From NCBI RefSeq assembly GCF_040183065.1, contig NC_091132.1, forward strand, positions 161,966,602-162,030,601: DNA of 64,000 nt. The letters are read 5' to 3'. Source of the stretch: Periplaneta americana. Lineage: Eukaryota; Arthropoda; Insecta; Blattodea; Blattidae. Shown piece after piece: positions 1 through 11,265 of the stretch; within the stretch, counting starts at the first letter, position 1; every line of letters begins with the position of its first letter. The notes beneath the pieces were generated by a model that was not told the DNA's origin, did no database searches, and saw nothing but the letters and a program-made list of their open reading frames with translations. The position numbers and the translations under genes were made by a program.

Positions 1-1011
1 TTTGCCGGAGATTACACAGTTGGAATATGTAACAGCAAATCCCAACATTAGCTTCAGAGTTCCCTTGCCATTCTCCTCCACTCTGCAGTAGCAATCTGAC
101 ACTGTTACGTGTTGAGGACTATTTAATCGTTTCATCGAGTTCAAACTCCCACCTTAAACGAATAGAAAGGATTGGGAACAATAACATGGATAAAAATATG
201 AAGGCCGTAAGTCAAGTAAATGAACATAATAATACGTGGAATTGCCCCCTGAATATTCACTATTGAGAAAATTTCTTCCTTGTTGTGTACACTGTGCAAA
301 TTACTTTTCCTCCATTTTCAAATTATTTTAGAATTTTACTGACCTTCGTTCATTTAGTTTAGTAGTATGGTTGTTACAATTCTGGAGGTATCTGAAATAG
401 TTTAAAACCACCTTACCAAAAATTTCCATCACCAAATTTTCCGTAACAATTTTATCACTTGTCAACTAGATCTTCCTGAATCCTACTCACTTATGACCAT
501 CTCAGAACATGAATCAAGTATCATTCTTATTTACTCTTCCAATTGACTTATAGTTTACGAAATTGTTACTTAAAAAGGGACATTGTTCACAAAATGCGAT
601 AATGTTTTGTTTTTGTGTTTGTTAATTCATCTTCATTCTACACCAATAATACTTGAATTGTTTACTGGATCAAGTAGGATTTCCTCGACCTGGTTGGCGA
701 GTTGGTATAGCGCTGGCCTACTATGCCCAAGGTTGCGGGTTCGATGCCGACCCAGGTGGATGGCATTCAAGTGTGCTTAAGTGCGACAGGCTCATGTCCG
801 TAGATTTACTGGCATGTAAAAGTATTGCGGAACAAAATTCCGACACATCCGGCGACGCTGATATAAGCTCTGCAGTTGCAAGCATCGTTAAATAAAACAT
901 AACATAAAAAAAAAGTTGGATTTAAAATCTATTTTGCTGCATTTAAGTTACTATTCAGTGAGCCTTCAGCTACTATTTTTCTATAGTTTCTCTTCACAAA
1001 CACTTTTGCAG
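1..1011 (+). other. Intron of ZNF gene A, 5-prime part cut by the window
   Basis: No coding sequence is seen. This stretch aligns with 18.87-20.79 kb, the intron before the 83-nt exon of gene B (for example the shared blocks ctctgcagtagcaa and gattgggaacaa). A weaker match to 14.94-15.06 kb, which lies just downstream of a 138-nt IKTEC exon, suggests that the matching exon of gene A lies a few hundred bases left of the window. The last 25 bases form a pyrimidine-rich acceptor ending in ttttgcag. Confidence 0.7.
685..914 (+). repeat. tRNA-derived SINE, family 1, in intron of gene A
   Basis: A pol III A-box-like stretch (tggcgagttgg) and a B box (ggttcgatgcc) open the element. It closes with a catcgttaaataaaacataa tail and an A run. 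The flanks agtaggattt and agttggattt form an imperfect target duplication. The paralogous intron near 20.69 kb reads straight through (ggattaagtatgatttaaat), so that site is empty and this copy inserted after the A/B duplication. Same family as 13719 and 42622. Confidence 0.85.
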
Positions 1012-1094
1012 GACGAGGCATGTGAGATACATAAAGAGCAGGATGAGGTCGAACTACAAGTAACGGCAGAAGAGAATGAAGTATTTACCGAAGG
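1012..1094 (+). CDS. ZNF gene A, 83-nt linker exon (phase 0 in, phase 2 out)
   Basis: The exon lies between ttttgcag and gtgagtg and encodes an acidic segment starting DEACEIHKEQDEVELQ and ending EVFTEG, with no known domain. It is 83 nt, exactly as in gene B (20793-20875) and gene C (52239-52321), and leaves two bases (GG) that join the C at 2585 to give Gly. In this insect ZNF family such exons link the N-terminal psi-K-x-E region to the finger array. The 5-prime exons of this gene lie outside the window. Its protein matches the gene B exon closely (ELQVTAEENEVFT is shared), which supports recent duplication of the locus. Function beyond being a linker is not known. Confidence 0.85.
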
Positions 1095-2584
1095 GTGAGT
1101 GAAATGTGTGGGCCTTTACTTCTTTGTTGGTTTCATTGCTTTATTTAAATAGTAATGACGAAGAATAGAAATTACTAATTAGTTTCAACATGATTGTTGT
1201 TCCAATAAAGGATTCATTATCCTGAATTGCAATGTTCACTGTAAATCTGTCTGTATGTCTCTCTTTGTGTTTGTCTATCTGTATGTCTGTCTTTCCTTAT
1301 CTGTTTCTCTGCATCATTTTCTGTCTGTCAATCTATTCGTCCATTTATAGGTTAGTGTGATAGTCTGTCTGTGTATCCGTCCTTCCTCCTACCCATCCTT
1401 ATTAACTTCTTTGTAAACGATTTGTTCTCATTTTTCTATTTCTAGTCTCCAAACCTCAAAAGTGGATGACAATAATGCTATCCCCCCATATGTTAAGTGA
1501 AGTTTTCATAATTTTATATCATAAGTTGCTTGAGCAGTTGGAACTTGTCAGCTATTTCTCAGTGATTGTCATACTGGACAGTCAAGAATAAACTGTCAGG
1601 GAGAATTCCACGTAACAAAAGCAATTGCGTAAATTCTATTAATCGAAATATATGTTTACTGAAATAGTAGTTATGTGAGTTTAAGATATTTTCCGTGGTT
1701 TTCCTCTCAATCCATCAAGAGTAAATGCCGGGTAACTTTCGGTACTGCAATCTGGACCCATCTCGCTAATATTTACATCTTCATCTCATTTAGACGCTAG
1801 ACAACGAACGATAGTTGTTGATAAAGTGTCGTAAAGACCAACTATAAAGCACTTATGAGAATTAACTCGCGTACTTCCACATATTTACTAACAGTCTTAC
1901 TAATAAACCGTGTATAGTTTTTATACGAGACTTACGCAGAGTTGAGACAGAAAACGTTACTAATATACCGTGAATAAGCTATGGACATATAAACAGGCTG
2001 TAACTATACAATGGGAATTGCTTTGAAGTAGTTATATACACGAAACCCCTTGTTTAAGCGTTTTATATAGGGAGAAAATGGCCGCCCCTTTAACAGCTGT
2101 TCGTATCGACTGTTATTTTATGATGATGTTTACCTTGTAACCACAGAAGAACAAACCAAAGATCATAGAATTATTAAAATGATATTGCTGTAGCTTGTAC
2201 TCTTTGACCAAAATGTAGTGTGGTAATCGATTAGAGCCAGTTGTACTATCAATATTTAACACGCCACACTAGAGCGCTCTACCGGATCCAGTAGAGAACC
2301 TCAGATATTCTATTACCTTTCGTAACGATGTAATGACGAAACTATGACGTAGCTGTGTAACAGTTATACTGTTACACACGACGTATGTAGTGATTATTAG
2401 TAAGGAATTTACACACGACTTATAAACGAGCTACTCATTGTATAAGACAGTTAAACGTCTGTATATAAAGTTTTTATTAGTAAGACCGTAAGTATAATAT
2501 ATTTGTTTTGGATGTAGTCTTGCTCTTGGTGATATGTCTTTCTTTAGTCTTCTTGCTCGAATTAAGAGCACATTTTCTTCACAG
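1095..2584 (+). other. Intron of gene A before the finger exon
   Basis: No coding potential is seen. It opens with a degenerate gtctgt-rich tract (1235-1385) that is also present in the gene B intron at about 21.0-21.1 kb. It holds a SINE 3-prime fragment (1688-1860) and ends with a long pyrimidine-rich acceptor, cattttcttcacag, nearly identical to that of gene B. Confidence 0.7.
1688..1860 (+). repeat. SINE family 2 fragment (3-prime part)
   Basis: The block ggttttcctctcaatcca, atgccgggtaactttcggt and a gttgataaagtgtcgtaaa tail match the body and tail of the SINEs at 22071 (+) and 37592 (-). The tRNA-like head is missing, so this is a truncated or decayed copy. Confidence 0.6.
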
Positions 2585-3899
2585 CACTGGAGTTCCACCT
2601 TGCTGCCACAGTATTACAGAAGATGAATGCCTGGAAACATGTGAGAAGACCTTGAAATGTGATGTTTGTGGAAAGTGTTTTTTAGATTCGATAAAACTCA
2701 AGAAACATACTGTTCTACACAATCGCAAGAAACCGTTGATATCCGATGATTGTGGAAAGGACTGTTTGCAGGTGGATCTTCTCAAAACACACCCTTGCGT
2801 ACATACAGGCGACCAGACATGCAGTTGTGATATTTGTAGAAAGAAATTTTCGGCAAGTATTCATCACACAGGCAACAAATCTTTCAGTTGTGATGTATGT
2901 CCAAAGATATTTTTGAACTCTTATGCCTTGAAAAATCATGCCAGAGGACATTCAGGCGACAAGCCCTTCTGTTGTCATATATGTGAAAAGAAATTTTCGC
3001 GTATCTGTTATTTAAGAAAGCATACACGTGTACACACAAGAGAGAAGTCATTCAGTTGTGATATATGTGGAAGAAAATTTTTTGATTCCAGTATTCTAAA
3101 AAGGCATACACTCGTACACACAGGGGAGAAGGCATTCAGTTGTGATATATGTGGTAAGAAATTTTCACTTTCTTGCAATTTAAAAAAACATACTCGCTTA
3201 CACTCAGGGGAGAAGCCATTCGGTTGTGATATATGTGGAAGGAAATATTCGGTTTCTAGTTCTCTTAAGCAGCATGCACTTTTACATACGGAGTTGAAGG
3301 CATTCAGTTGTGATATATGTGGGAAGAAATTTTCGTTCCCCAGTGCACTGAAAAGGCATGCAATCGTACATACAGGACAGAAGGCATTCAGATGTGATAT
3401 ATGTGGAAAGACGTTTTTCCAATACGTTAATCTAAAAACGCATGCACTTTTTCATACAGGGGAGAAGGCATTTACTTGTAATTTATGCGGAAAGAAATTT
3501 ACCCACTTTTGTAATCTGAGGAAGCATGCACTGATACATACAGAGGATAAGGCATTCAGTTGTGATATATGTGGAAAGAAATTTTCCCAATCTTGTAATC
3601 TGAGGAGGCATGCACTGATACATACAGGGGATAAGGCATTCAGTTGTGATATATGTGGAAAGAAATTTACCCACTCTTGTAATCTGAGGAGGCATGATCT
3701 GATACATACAGGGGATAAGGCATTCAGTTGTGATATATGTGGAAAGAAATTTTCCCAATCTTGTAATCTGAAAACTCATGCGTTCGTACACACAGGGCAG
3801 AAGGCATTCAGTTGTGATATATGTGGAAAAAATTTTTCGAAATCTCGTAGCCTCAAAAGACATTGTCTTACACACAGGGGACAAGGCATTCAGTTGTGA
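2585..3899 (+). CDS. ZNF gene A terminal exon: C2H2 zinc-finger array
   Basis: This exon follows acceptor cttcacag; the split Gly codon is completed by the first base. A short acidic lead (GVPPCCHSITEDECLE) precedes about 15 C2H2 units of 28 residues. Thirteen keep all four ligands (C-x2-C-x12-H-x3-H) with TGEK-type linkers. The second unit has lost its first cysteine and the third is shortened to CDICRKKFSASIHH. Such arrays bind DNA as nuclear transcription regulators; targets cannot be read reliably. The frame ends as CLTHRGQGIQL after a 2-nt loss in the last linker, so the ancestral protein was longer. At least 465 aa are encoded in the window. Downstream fingers are decayed. Neighbouring gene B has the same architecture. 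Confidence 0.9.
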
Positions 3900-4070
3900 T
3901 ATTTGTGGACAAAAATGTTTGCTATCTAGAACTCTAAAGAAGCATACTATGGGGAGAAGCCGTTTAGTTGTCATATTGATGAAAAATCTTTTCAGTATCT
4001 GGTAGTCTAAAAGAGGATGTGCTCGTATACACGTCAGATGTTCAGTTGTGATGATTGTAAAATATACGAC
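3900..4070 (+). pseudogene. Decayed zinc fingers downstream of gene A stop
   Basis: Out-of-frame finger remnants continue past the stop: ttcagttgtgatatttgtgg at 3888, a finger-like piece with aagaagcatac near 3937, and further pieces at 3961-4050. Indels and missing ligands prevent translation as an array. This is the former C-terminal part of the gene A array, possibly now 3-prime UTR. A possible ATTAAA poly(A) signal lies at 4310. Confidence 0.7.
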
Positions 4071-5200
4071 TGTACTTTTATGTGATTCTTCCCTGTTAAT
4101 TCAGACATCTGTTTACAGATATATTTAATGGCCTTGTGGTAGAGTCAAATTTTCATTGGGAATGATAATTCAACTGCTTGCCGTTACTGTAATAATTTCA
4201 TTCTGGCGTTAATTTTTCTTTTAATTCTGAATGAGACTACTCCTTTTCAAAGATTTTTGTTAAGTGTACACGTTCCTGAATTAGATTTGTGAAGTCAGAA
4301 CTGTAAAGAATTAAATAACCATGGATTGGAGTCATACGTTGTAAGCAATGTCTGTTACATTTGTAACCTCAAAATAATATGGACTAACATGTATATATTA
4401 ATGTTAAATTTGTTACTTATTTGTGTTACATGTAATACTGTATTTATGTACTGAAAGAAGATGATACTGCATTGATTTCGTACTGAATGGAATTTCTACA
4501 TTGCAATGTGTAAAATGAGTAACAGTGCCTAAAGTGAATACTTAATTTTTTTAGGCACAAATGCTTTAAAGACTCACTTTAGTCACTGATAACAGTGGGA
4601 AAAACTGCCCTGGACTAAAGGTAATTGTAGTTTAAACAACATTATACATTCGTGCCTTAAAATTCTGTACTGGTATTAAGTCACAATTCAAAAGGACTAC
4701 CATTTTTTTTAAATTCCCATTAGATTACAGACATACATAATGCTAAAAATTGATATTTTCTGTCTGGCTTCAAGAGGATACAGGTAAAAAAAATTCTAAT
4801 GACGTATTTTGTCAACTCCTCTCTGACAGCCCAATGTACCCAATTTGAAAAAGCATGCTAGCAGCAGTATGCATAGAAGGATGTTGTCTACTAGTTTCTT
4901 GCCGAAAATCAAATATTGCGAAAGCATATTCCTCTTTTTTTCCACAGGGAAGAGGCCATTAGATTTAAAATTAGCTGTAAACATACACACTGCAAATCAT
5001 TCATTGGTTAGAACAAGTGATAACCTTTATGAGACGTCGTGATCTGCCTGGGAAGGAACACATTTTCAAGATTTTCAGGTACTTAGGACAAAGTGCTCAC
5101 GTTTAGTAGATAGTGTTATTTTCCCGTAAAGGCTTGAATCTGTAGTTAATTTGGTACGACGTTTATTTTATTCCGTAATATTGGACGAATGTGCTGATAT
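4071..5200. other. Intergenic sequence downstream of gene A
   Basis: AT-rich sequence with several short ORFs but no recognisable protein, repeat end or RNA gene. The first few hundred bases are probably the 3-prime UTR of gene A. Confidence 0.5.
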
Positions 5201-5271
5201 TTCTGATCATAAGTATATCTGTGTATTTGTACTAGATATTTTGATAAAATTGAATATAAGATTATAGCAGA

Positions 5272-5520
5272 TTACTTCAGAATAGTTTTCTGTTTTATAT
5301 TTATTACTATCATGTTGGCCAGTTCCTTATTTTTCAAAGGAAATCTGCAAGAAAAGACTATATTATGGCCGGCTTTGTTACACATGTACACTTGAAAAAA
5401 ATGCTGGTTATTTACAACTATGGACGTAACTTTATAAATCTTTCCTGAAATATTATATATATCATTTGTCCTTTTTTTTCTGCTATTGCAGTTATAAGCG
5501 ACACACATAAGAGGCTTTTT
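5272..5520 (-). pseudogene. THAP-like N-terminal exon remnant, copy 1
   Basis: On the - strand a frame reads CVAYNCNSRKK and, further on, RFPLKNKELANMIV, like the start (C-x-A-x-x-C-x-N) and the FPLKNxxL stretch of THAP zinc-binding domains. The two parts may be separate exons, because tcttttcttgcag stands just before the FPLKN segment. The start codon of the paralogous copy at 29935 is AAG here, and the second Cys/His pair is not recognisable. THAP domains bind DNA and occur in host genes and in P-element-type transposases; which one this was cannot be told. Confidence 0.45.
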
Positions 5521-5550
5521 TTTTTATGTCTTTAGCGCCATTCTCCGTAT

Positions 5551-7011
5551 TAGAGATGGGTAAAAAATAACACAACAGTTATTTTGGAACTGTTCCGGTC
5601 TCGGAACTATTGCAAAAATGAACAGTAGGTCGGAACCTCCTGTTCCGAAATAACAGTGTTCCGACTCCGAGCTGCTCACTTGTCAACTGTTGCGGGCTCG
5701 CAGTACCGCGTGGCACAAGGTATGTTCCGACTCCCTCGGAACTGTTGCAAAAATGAACAGTAGGTCGGAACCTCCTGTTCCGAAATAACAGTGTTCCGAC
5801 TCCGAGCTGCTCACTTGCCCAGCTGTTGCGGGCTCGCAGTACCGCGTTGCACAAGGTATGTTCCGACTCCGAGATAACAGTCGGAACGTCGGAGCTTGTT
5901 CCGATGAACCAACGACAGCTGCAGTTACACTGTACTTGAAACTCTCACGTGGTTGGAGGGGGGCGCATGGAAATTGAAATCCTTGCGGTGGCGCGAACTT
6001 TAATATCAACATTTGTAAGACTGGCCAATCATCTGTAATGTTATAGTAAGTATTCAATAATCTGTAATATTGATTCCCGCTTTATGGTTTATTTCACCAT
6101 TAGTTGACTAATTCTGTTTTATAAACATTCTACAAAGTCATAAAGTACGCATACTATTATTAATTCATTGATCAGCTGATTCTATACAAAGGTTAAAGTC
6201 GTAAATGGTAATGAGTGGTTTAGTTACAATGTCTGTATGTCGTTTGTTGAGGTTAAGTCTGACAAGCACAAGTTTTTGTGCTATCTTCTCTGTTATCAAA
6301 GAACGACAAAATGTTGTAGCATTATTTGTTGGAAACTACCCATATAAGTACTGATTTGGAGAGCGAGGTTTAATGCGAAGTTTAAATTACACTTTGGTAA
6401 AGATGCGATTCCAACATTTTACTAACCCACTGCGGGGTTTCCAGGTTTCAGTACTGCCAATATATATCTTTTTTATTTATGAAATTGTAATATTTATTAT
6501 TATTATTATTATTATAACTGTGCATTAAGAAAAGTAAAAATAAAAATTAATGATTTGTTTTTTTTATTATGTAATAGAGAGAACAGAAATTACATACCAT
6601 ATGTTTTAAATGTTATGTTATTTTTTTTTTAGTTGGCTACCATTTCTTTATAACTTTATGTACGAAAACAAAGTGTTGTATTCTGTCCTTGTAGTCAACA
6701 GCTGTGTAATTACTAACATTAAGCTTTTGAGTTCTGTCCGCATGCACAGCAATTTTCCAAAATCGATTCGAATGTGCATTGCAGTGCCATCTATAGATAA
6801 GAATGTGTACTATGTCATGCCTATGAGTGCTCCAGTGTGAGCTGCATGGTGTTATTTGTCTATGGTGTACCGTTCGTTTGAACGACTCAACGACTCCGAC
6901 TCATCACCACTGGTGACTGTTATTTCGGAACTGTTATTTGGAACATAGTATTTTTTCGGAACCGGAACCGTCGGAACTGTTCCGGGAAAAGAACAACTTC
7001 GCCCATCACTA
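5551..7011. mobile_element. Non-autonomous hAT-type element, TIR TAGAGATGGG
   Basis: The ends are tagagatggg and its imperfect complement cccatcacta, flanked by a perfect 8-bp duplication ctccgtat (5543-5550 and 7012-7019). The matching site in the duplicated segment at about 29.96 kb is empty. The inside is full of short ggaac/gttcc motifs and encodes no transposase. Part of it (about 6720-6830) resembles 34020-34110 inside the hAT element at 33436. An 8-bp duplication is the hAT hallmark; family placement is inferred. Confidence 0.85.
5602..5871. repeat. Two tandem 135-bp units inside hAT element
   Basis: The block beginning ggaactattgcaaaaatgaa recurs 135 bp later as ggaactgttgcaaaaatgaa and stays nearly identical through gcgggctcgcagtaccgcgt. 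It is a subterminal tandem duplication within the transposon. Confidence 0.85.
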
Positions 7012-8022
7012 CTCCGTATACACAACGTTGTAAGCAGAGGAATTTACACAACGCAACGTATCTTCCATTTCCTCCGCACTGCTAAGAGCGCTATACAAGG
7101 CAACTTGGCCATTTTATAATCTGTCCTCTAACTGGTTGGTTTATTTGGGTTGGAAAAATCTCAGTTATGTGGAAAAATCAAGTTGAATAGTCTCGCGACT
7201 ACACAGCTGCTGTCACGGCTTCCTTGATCACTGCATTCTGAACAAATTGTTTAAAATCAACGAGTTATAAAAAATGATCTCTCTCACTCTCTCTCTCTCT
7301 CTCTAAGTCGTTGGTTAAAATAATGAAGTTCTAACTATGCTGGTTGGTATGTGAAGGAGGGTCTAACTACGTTAATTTAACTCTCATACAGATAAGTTTG
7401 CTGTTAAATTGTATTGTAATCTATGTAAGTGTAAGTTATATCGTCGCCTGAATGCAAGAGCAAGGTAACTTCGTTGAGCGAAAAAACGCTTCAGCTTTTG
7501 AATTAAAAAGCATCCACACATTTTTCGTACCTGCATTCGAACCCTTCTGTCCTTTGTAGTGTCATTGTTTTCGTTTTTCGTCGAATTGTTAGTACAACAT
7601 ATATTATGTTGGCGGTTAATTTGTCTCACAGAACTTCAGTTTTCTATTTCCCCTCCGGCTTTGTATGTCAAATACTGTACAAGTGCATCTACACGGTTCA
7701 ATTTTTCCTTCTCCTTTAAGCATTCAAATAACGAATGCAAGAGTGCACACCTTTTTCGAGTAGAAATGATAGCGCATGCGGCAATTGAAAGCTACCCAAG
7801 CTGGTGGTTATCCTGTGCGTATTTCGTTCAATAGTAGTAGCTTGTAGCGAGCAGCTAATTGTTTTAGATGACCGAGAATAAACTGAAAATGCCTTTCTTT
7901 GGTGATGATGCACCTTTTATGCTGAAAATGAATGCACGTACGATTAGCCTTATTAAAGCTTATTGCAAATACGAGCGCGTACGGAGTGTTCAATGACGCA
8001 TTTGAGGATAAAGTAGGCCTAA
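7012..8022. other. Duplicated flank, paralogous to 29.96-30.53 kb
   Basis: The sequence from the hAT target site to about 7605 matches 29960-30526 (shared blocks gagcgctatacaag, acaacttggcca, gaattgttagtacaacatat). No protein is recognised. A (CT)n tract lies at 7277-7304. From 7605 to 8022 nothing further was recognised. Confidence 0.65.
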
Positions 8023-9327
8023 GGCCCGGTTGCAGAAACACCGATCAAAATATGATTGGCAATCAAGGAGGGTTTGATTGGCCATCAGTTCTATTTCTGT
8101 TGCAGAAAGAACAATCACTGTTTGATTGGAGATCAGTCTTCCATCAGATTTGATCAACAGATTTTTGCTGGTTAAGTCACTGATCATCGATTAAGTAGGC
8201 TATTTATGTTGTTCTGTTTATAATGCAGTTACTGTAATGTATATAGTAAATAGTTATAGCTAACAATATTGTTTTCGACAGAATGGATTCTTCTGATGAA
8301 GAATGAAAAAAATATTATTAAGAAGAAGGCGTTTCCGTGATAGACATGAATTGTTTTTATGTATAATAACAGAGAATTTGAGCAAAGATTTAGGTTAAGT
8401 AAGGATTCGTGTGTTTTGTTAGTTTCAAAAATTGAAACAAATATATGCAGACAGACAAATCGAAACCTTCACTTTCTCCAATGAACCAAGTTCTAATAAT
8501 GCTGATATTTTATGCTGTTGGAATTTTTCAGGCGGTCTCATAAATCCCCAAACTTCAAACAGGGAACGATTTGAAATCCAGAGAGAATTTTAAGCCATGT
8601 CAGGATTTCCAAGAGTAGCCTAATATTGGTTGTATAGACTGCTCACATCCCCATCCAATCACCTGGTTGAAATGATGCCGAACTTTATCGAAGTAGAAAA
8701 GGTTTCTTTTCTGTGAATATACAGGCAATATGTAGTCTACACCATCACTGCAATTCTGCAATGTTGTGGCCCATTGGCAGGGTTCTACACATGACAACAC
8801 AATACTGTATTTTTAATGAGTAGGTTACGAGCTCCATTTGTAAGCAGAGAGATGGGAAATGGAATTATTTTGGGTTATGGAGGCTATGCATATTCCAATT
8901 TCTTGTCGACTCTCCTAGCAAATCCCACAACAGAAGCCCCCTCACGTTTTTTTTTTTGTTTGCTTCATTTTTTATTTATATATTTATTTTTTCACTATAT
9001 TGTAATCTATATACAAATAGAATCCGCCTGTTTCCTTTCTACAAAAAGCAACGAAACAGCAAAACATTCACTTGAACATTCACTTGTTTTCCTAGTCACC
9101 GCCCACTTGATGCATTCGTTTCCCTACTTTTAAAGAGCATCAAATTGGCTGTGGTTGCTAAATAGCGCTGTTGTCAAATGTATTTCTTTCTCAAATCAGC
9201 AATTAGTAAATTGAGACAAGTTGATTGGAGATTCACGTTTGTGCAACGCAATGAACAATCAAATAAATCAGACATCAACTGATTGGCGATCAGGGACTGA
9301 TTTGATTTGCGTTTCTGCAACCGGGCC
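8023..9327 (+). mobile_element. PIF/Harbinger element with decayed transposase
   Basis: The termini are ggcccggttgcagaaac and its inverse, flanked by TAA (8020-8022, 9328-9330), a typical Harbinger TWA target. The + strand holds a broken nuclease: NREFEQRFRLSKDSCVLLVS (about 8370), IGCIDCSHPHPI (about 8625), then SRLRAPFVSREMGNG followed by GYGGYAYSNF (about 8819-8910). The usual GDSGY acidic residue has become Tyr. Frameshifts and stops separate the pieces, so it is inactive. Confidence 0.85.
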
Positions 9328-9339
9328 TAAGTATTGGAT

Positions 9340-10310
9340 TGATTTTGGATATTGGTAATATCCAAGATTCAGTCGCTGTTTATTCAGACCAATAGAAGAC
9401 AGATGATGCGGTATATGGCGTCATGTACCATGGTAATACTTGAAAACATGAATTTAGTCGGCGGCTGCAGTCCCCGACACCCCCACTGCCTCACATTTCT
9501 TTCTTATACTATGTCGCTGCTCTCCCCCCGATCACATACCCGACTAAATAGAAATACCTAATTTACCTATAAAAATGCCGGGATTCAATGATAGGATCGT
9601 TCATTTAGTGAACCACTACCGTAGCCATTACGCTACGAAATCGTTCACCAACAAACCCTTAAGAATTATAGCATACTTCACAGTCTAGTATGTACAGTCG
9701 CGAAGCTCAATACGTAGTAAATATGCAAACATTAGTAGTTGCTCACCACTAAGATCGCTAATATCACCTCATTACAGGCAATGCAAAATAGTACCGTCAC
9801 AGTCTATTGTTTCTAGCACCCTCAAAACTTAAGCTTCGTGACTGTATGTAGTAGACTGTGATACGAGCAATTAACACCAAATATTTCCCGAAGTTATTAA
9901 ACATATAACTGTATTATTGTATAATAGAACTGAATTCATTAGTTTGCCATTAAACTTATGTCAGTTAATATGACAAATAGATCTCGAATCAATTAACTTT
10001 ATATTGTGCAGGGAACTCATATGATATAGCTGCGTTACTACTCTTATCCACTATCAGTTGTGTTACTATGCGTATACAAAATCGAATCACTACTCTACTT
10101 CATTTAGTATTCAATTAATCTTATTTAGCTATGTTTTACTGTCACATTTTTATTAAGATAGTTGGAAATTTCAATGCAATGTGCGGACACTCGTGATGTT
10201 ATATAGGCCTATTACGTCACCCATCTTATTGATCGGGAAAACAGCGTCCCTTCCTTGGTTAGTACCTTAAGTGTCTATACATATATATACATGCACATAC
10301 ACACATTTAC
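9340..10310. repeat. Segment paralogous to gene B intron (15.1-17.8 kb)
   Basis: Blocks such as atccaagattcagt, aacccttaagaa, ctactatcaatt-type and a final gatcgg-aaacagcg stretch match 15.10-15.47 and 17.1-17.79 kb in the same order, with mobile-element insertions separating them in the latter. This looks like another copy of the intron module lying upstream of the first coding exon of gene B. No coding sequence is seen in it. Confidence 0.6.
9679..9859 (-). mobile_element. 181-bp MITE (CACAGTCTAG family), copy 1
   Basis: Inverted termini cacagtctagtatgtacagt and acttaagcttcgtgactg...gactgt bound a 181-bp element. The interior is reverse-oriented relative to the copies at 16257, 38454 and 45213. 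No coding capacity. Confidence 0.8.
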
Positions 10311-10313
10311 ATA

Positions 10314-11259
10314 TCTATACTAATAATAAATCTGTAGCTGAAATTTTTCTAGTAATTTTCGATTTTCCAAAAATAATTGGTCCTAACATATATAATTAAC
10401 CACCCTGAAACCGAAATCGCTTTTTTGACATTTTTGTTTGTATGTCTGTCTGTATGTTTGTTACCTTTTCACGCGATAATGGCTGAACAGATTTCGATGA
10501 AAATTGGAATATAAATTAAGTTCGTTGTAACTTAGATTTTAGGCTATATGGCATTCAAAATACATTATTTAAAAGGGGGCTTATAAGGGGGCCTGAATTA
10601 AATAAATCGAAATATCTCGCTTATTATTGATTTTTGTGAAAAATGTTACATAACAAAAGTTTCTTTAAACATAATTTGCGGTAAGTTTTATTCCTTGAAA
10701 AATTTTGATAGGACTGATATTTAATGAGATACATGAGTTTTAAAATTAAAAATAACTACCATCTAAGGCCGTATAATGAAATAAAAAACAAATGACTTCG
10801 CCTTAAGGGGCCTTGGACAGCAACAATCGAAAGCTATGAAAGATAGCCTACAGAGAATGTTTCTGTGTTTGTATGAAGTAATATCGGAAGCTAAATTAAC
10901 CGATTTGTATAATTAATTATTATTTCACCATTGGAAAGTGTAGTTTCTCTAGATGGACATAATGCTATAATGTTATTACAGTAACTTCTGATATAATAGA
11001 ATGTAATATAATATAATATAATGTAATATAATATAATTAAGAAACATTTTAAAGGAATTGTCATTGCACCAAATGTGTGGTCTCTGGACCAAAATGATCG
11101 CATTTTAATTATTTAAATACAATTTAAATTAATTAACATATTAAACGATTTATCCTTCTATTAAACACGAATGTTCCCTGGATCAAAGTCCTATTTTAAT
11201 TATGTAATTACTTTATATTTATTTCTAATGGGTGCAGTGGAGTGCACAGGTACGGCTAG
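10314..11259 (+). mobile_element. Non-autonomous Helitron
   Basis: It starts TCTATACTAATAATAAATC after an A and ends GGCTAG before a T, so insertion is between A and T without target duplication. A 5-bp hairpin GTGCA/TGCAC (11232-11236, 11243-11247) sits 12 bp before the CTAG end. These are the diagnostic Helitron ends. No Rep/helicase frame is present. The tract 10985-11036 is a local ATATA-type repeat. Confidence 0.85.
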
Positions 11260-11265
11260 TACATA

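Noticed and set aside
653-895. An 80-codon open frame
   Set aside because: It is read-through of the SINE at 685-914.
1235-1385. Possible satellite of gtctgt units
   Set aside because: Units are irregular and the tract is shared by both paralogous introns, so it is an old low-complexity tract.
5579-6057. Two - strand frames of 91 and 124 codons
   Set aside because: They lie inside the hAT element and translate its tandem ggaac-rich units.
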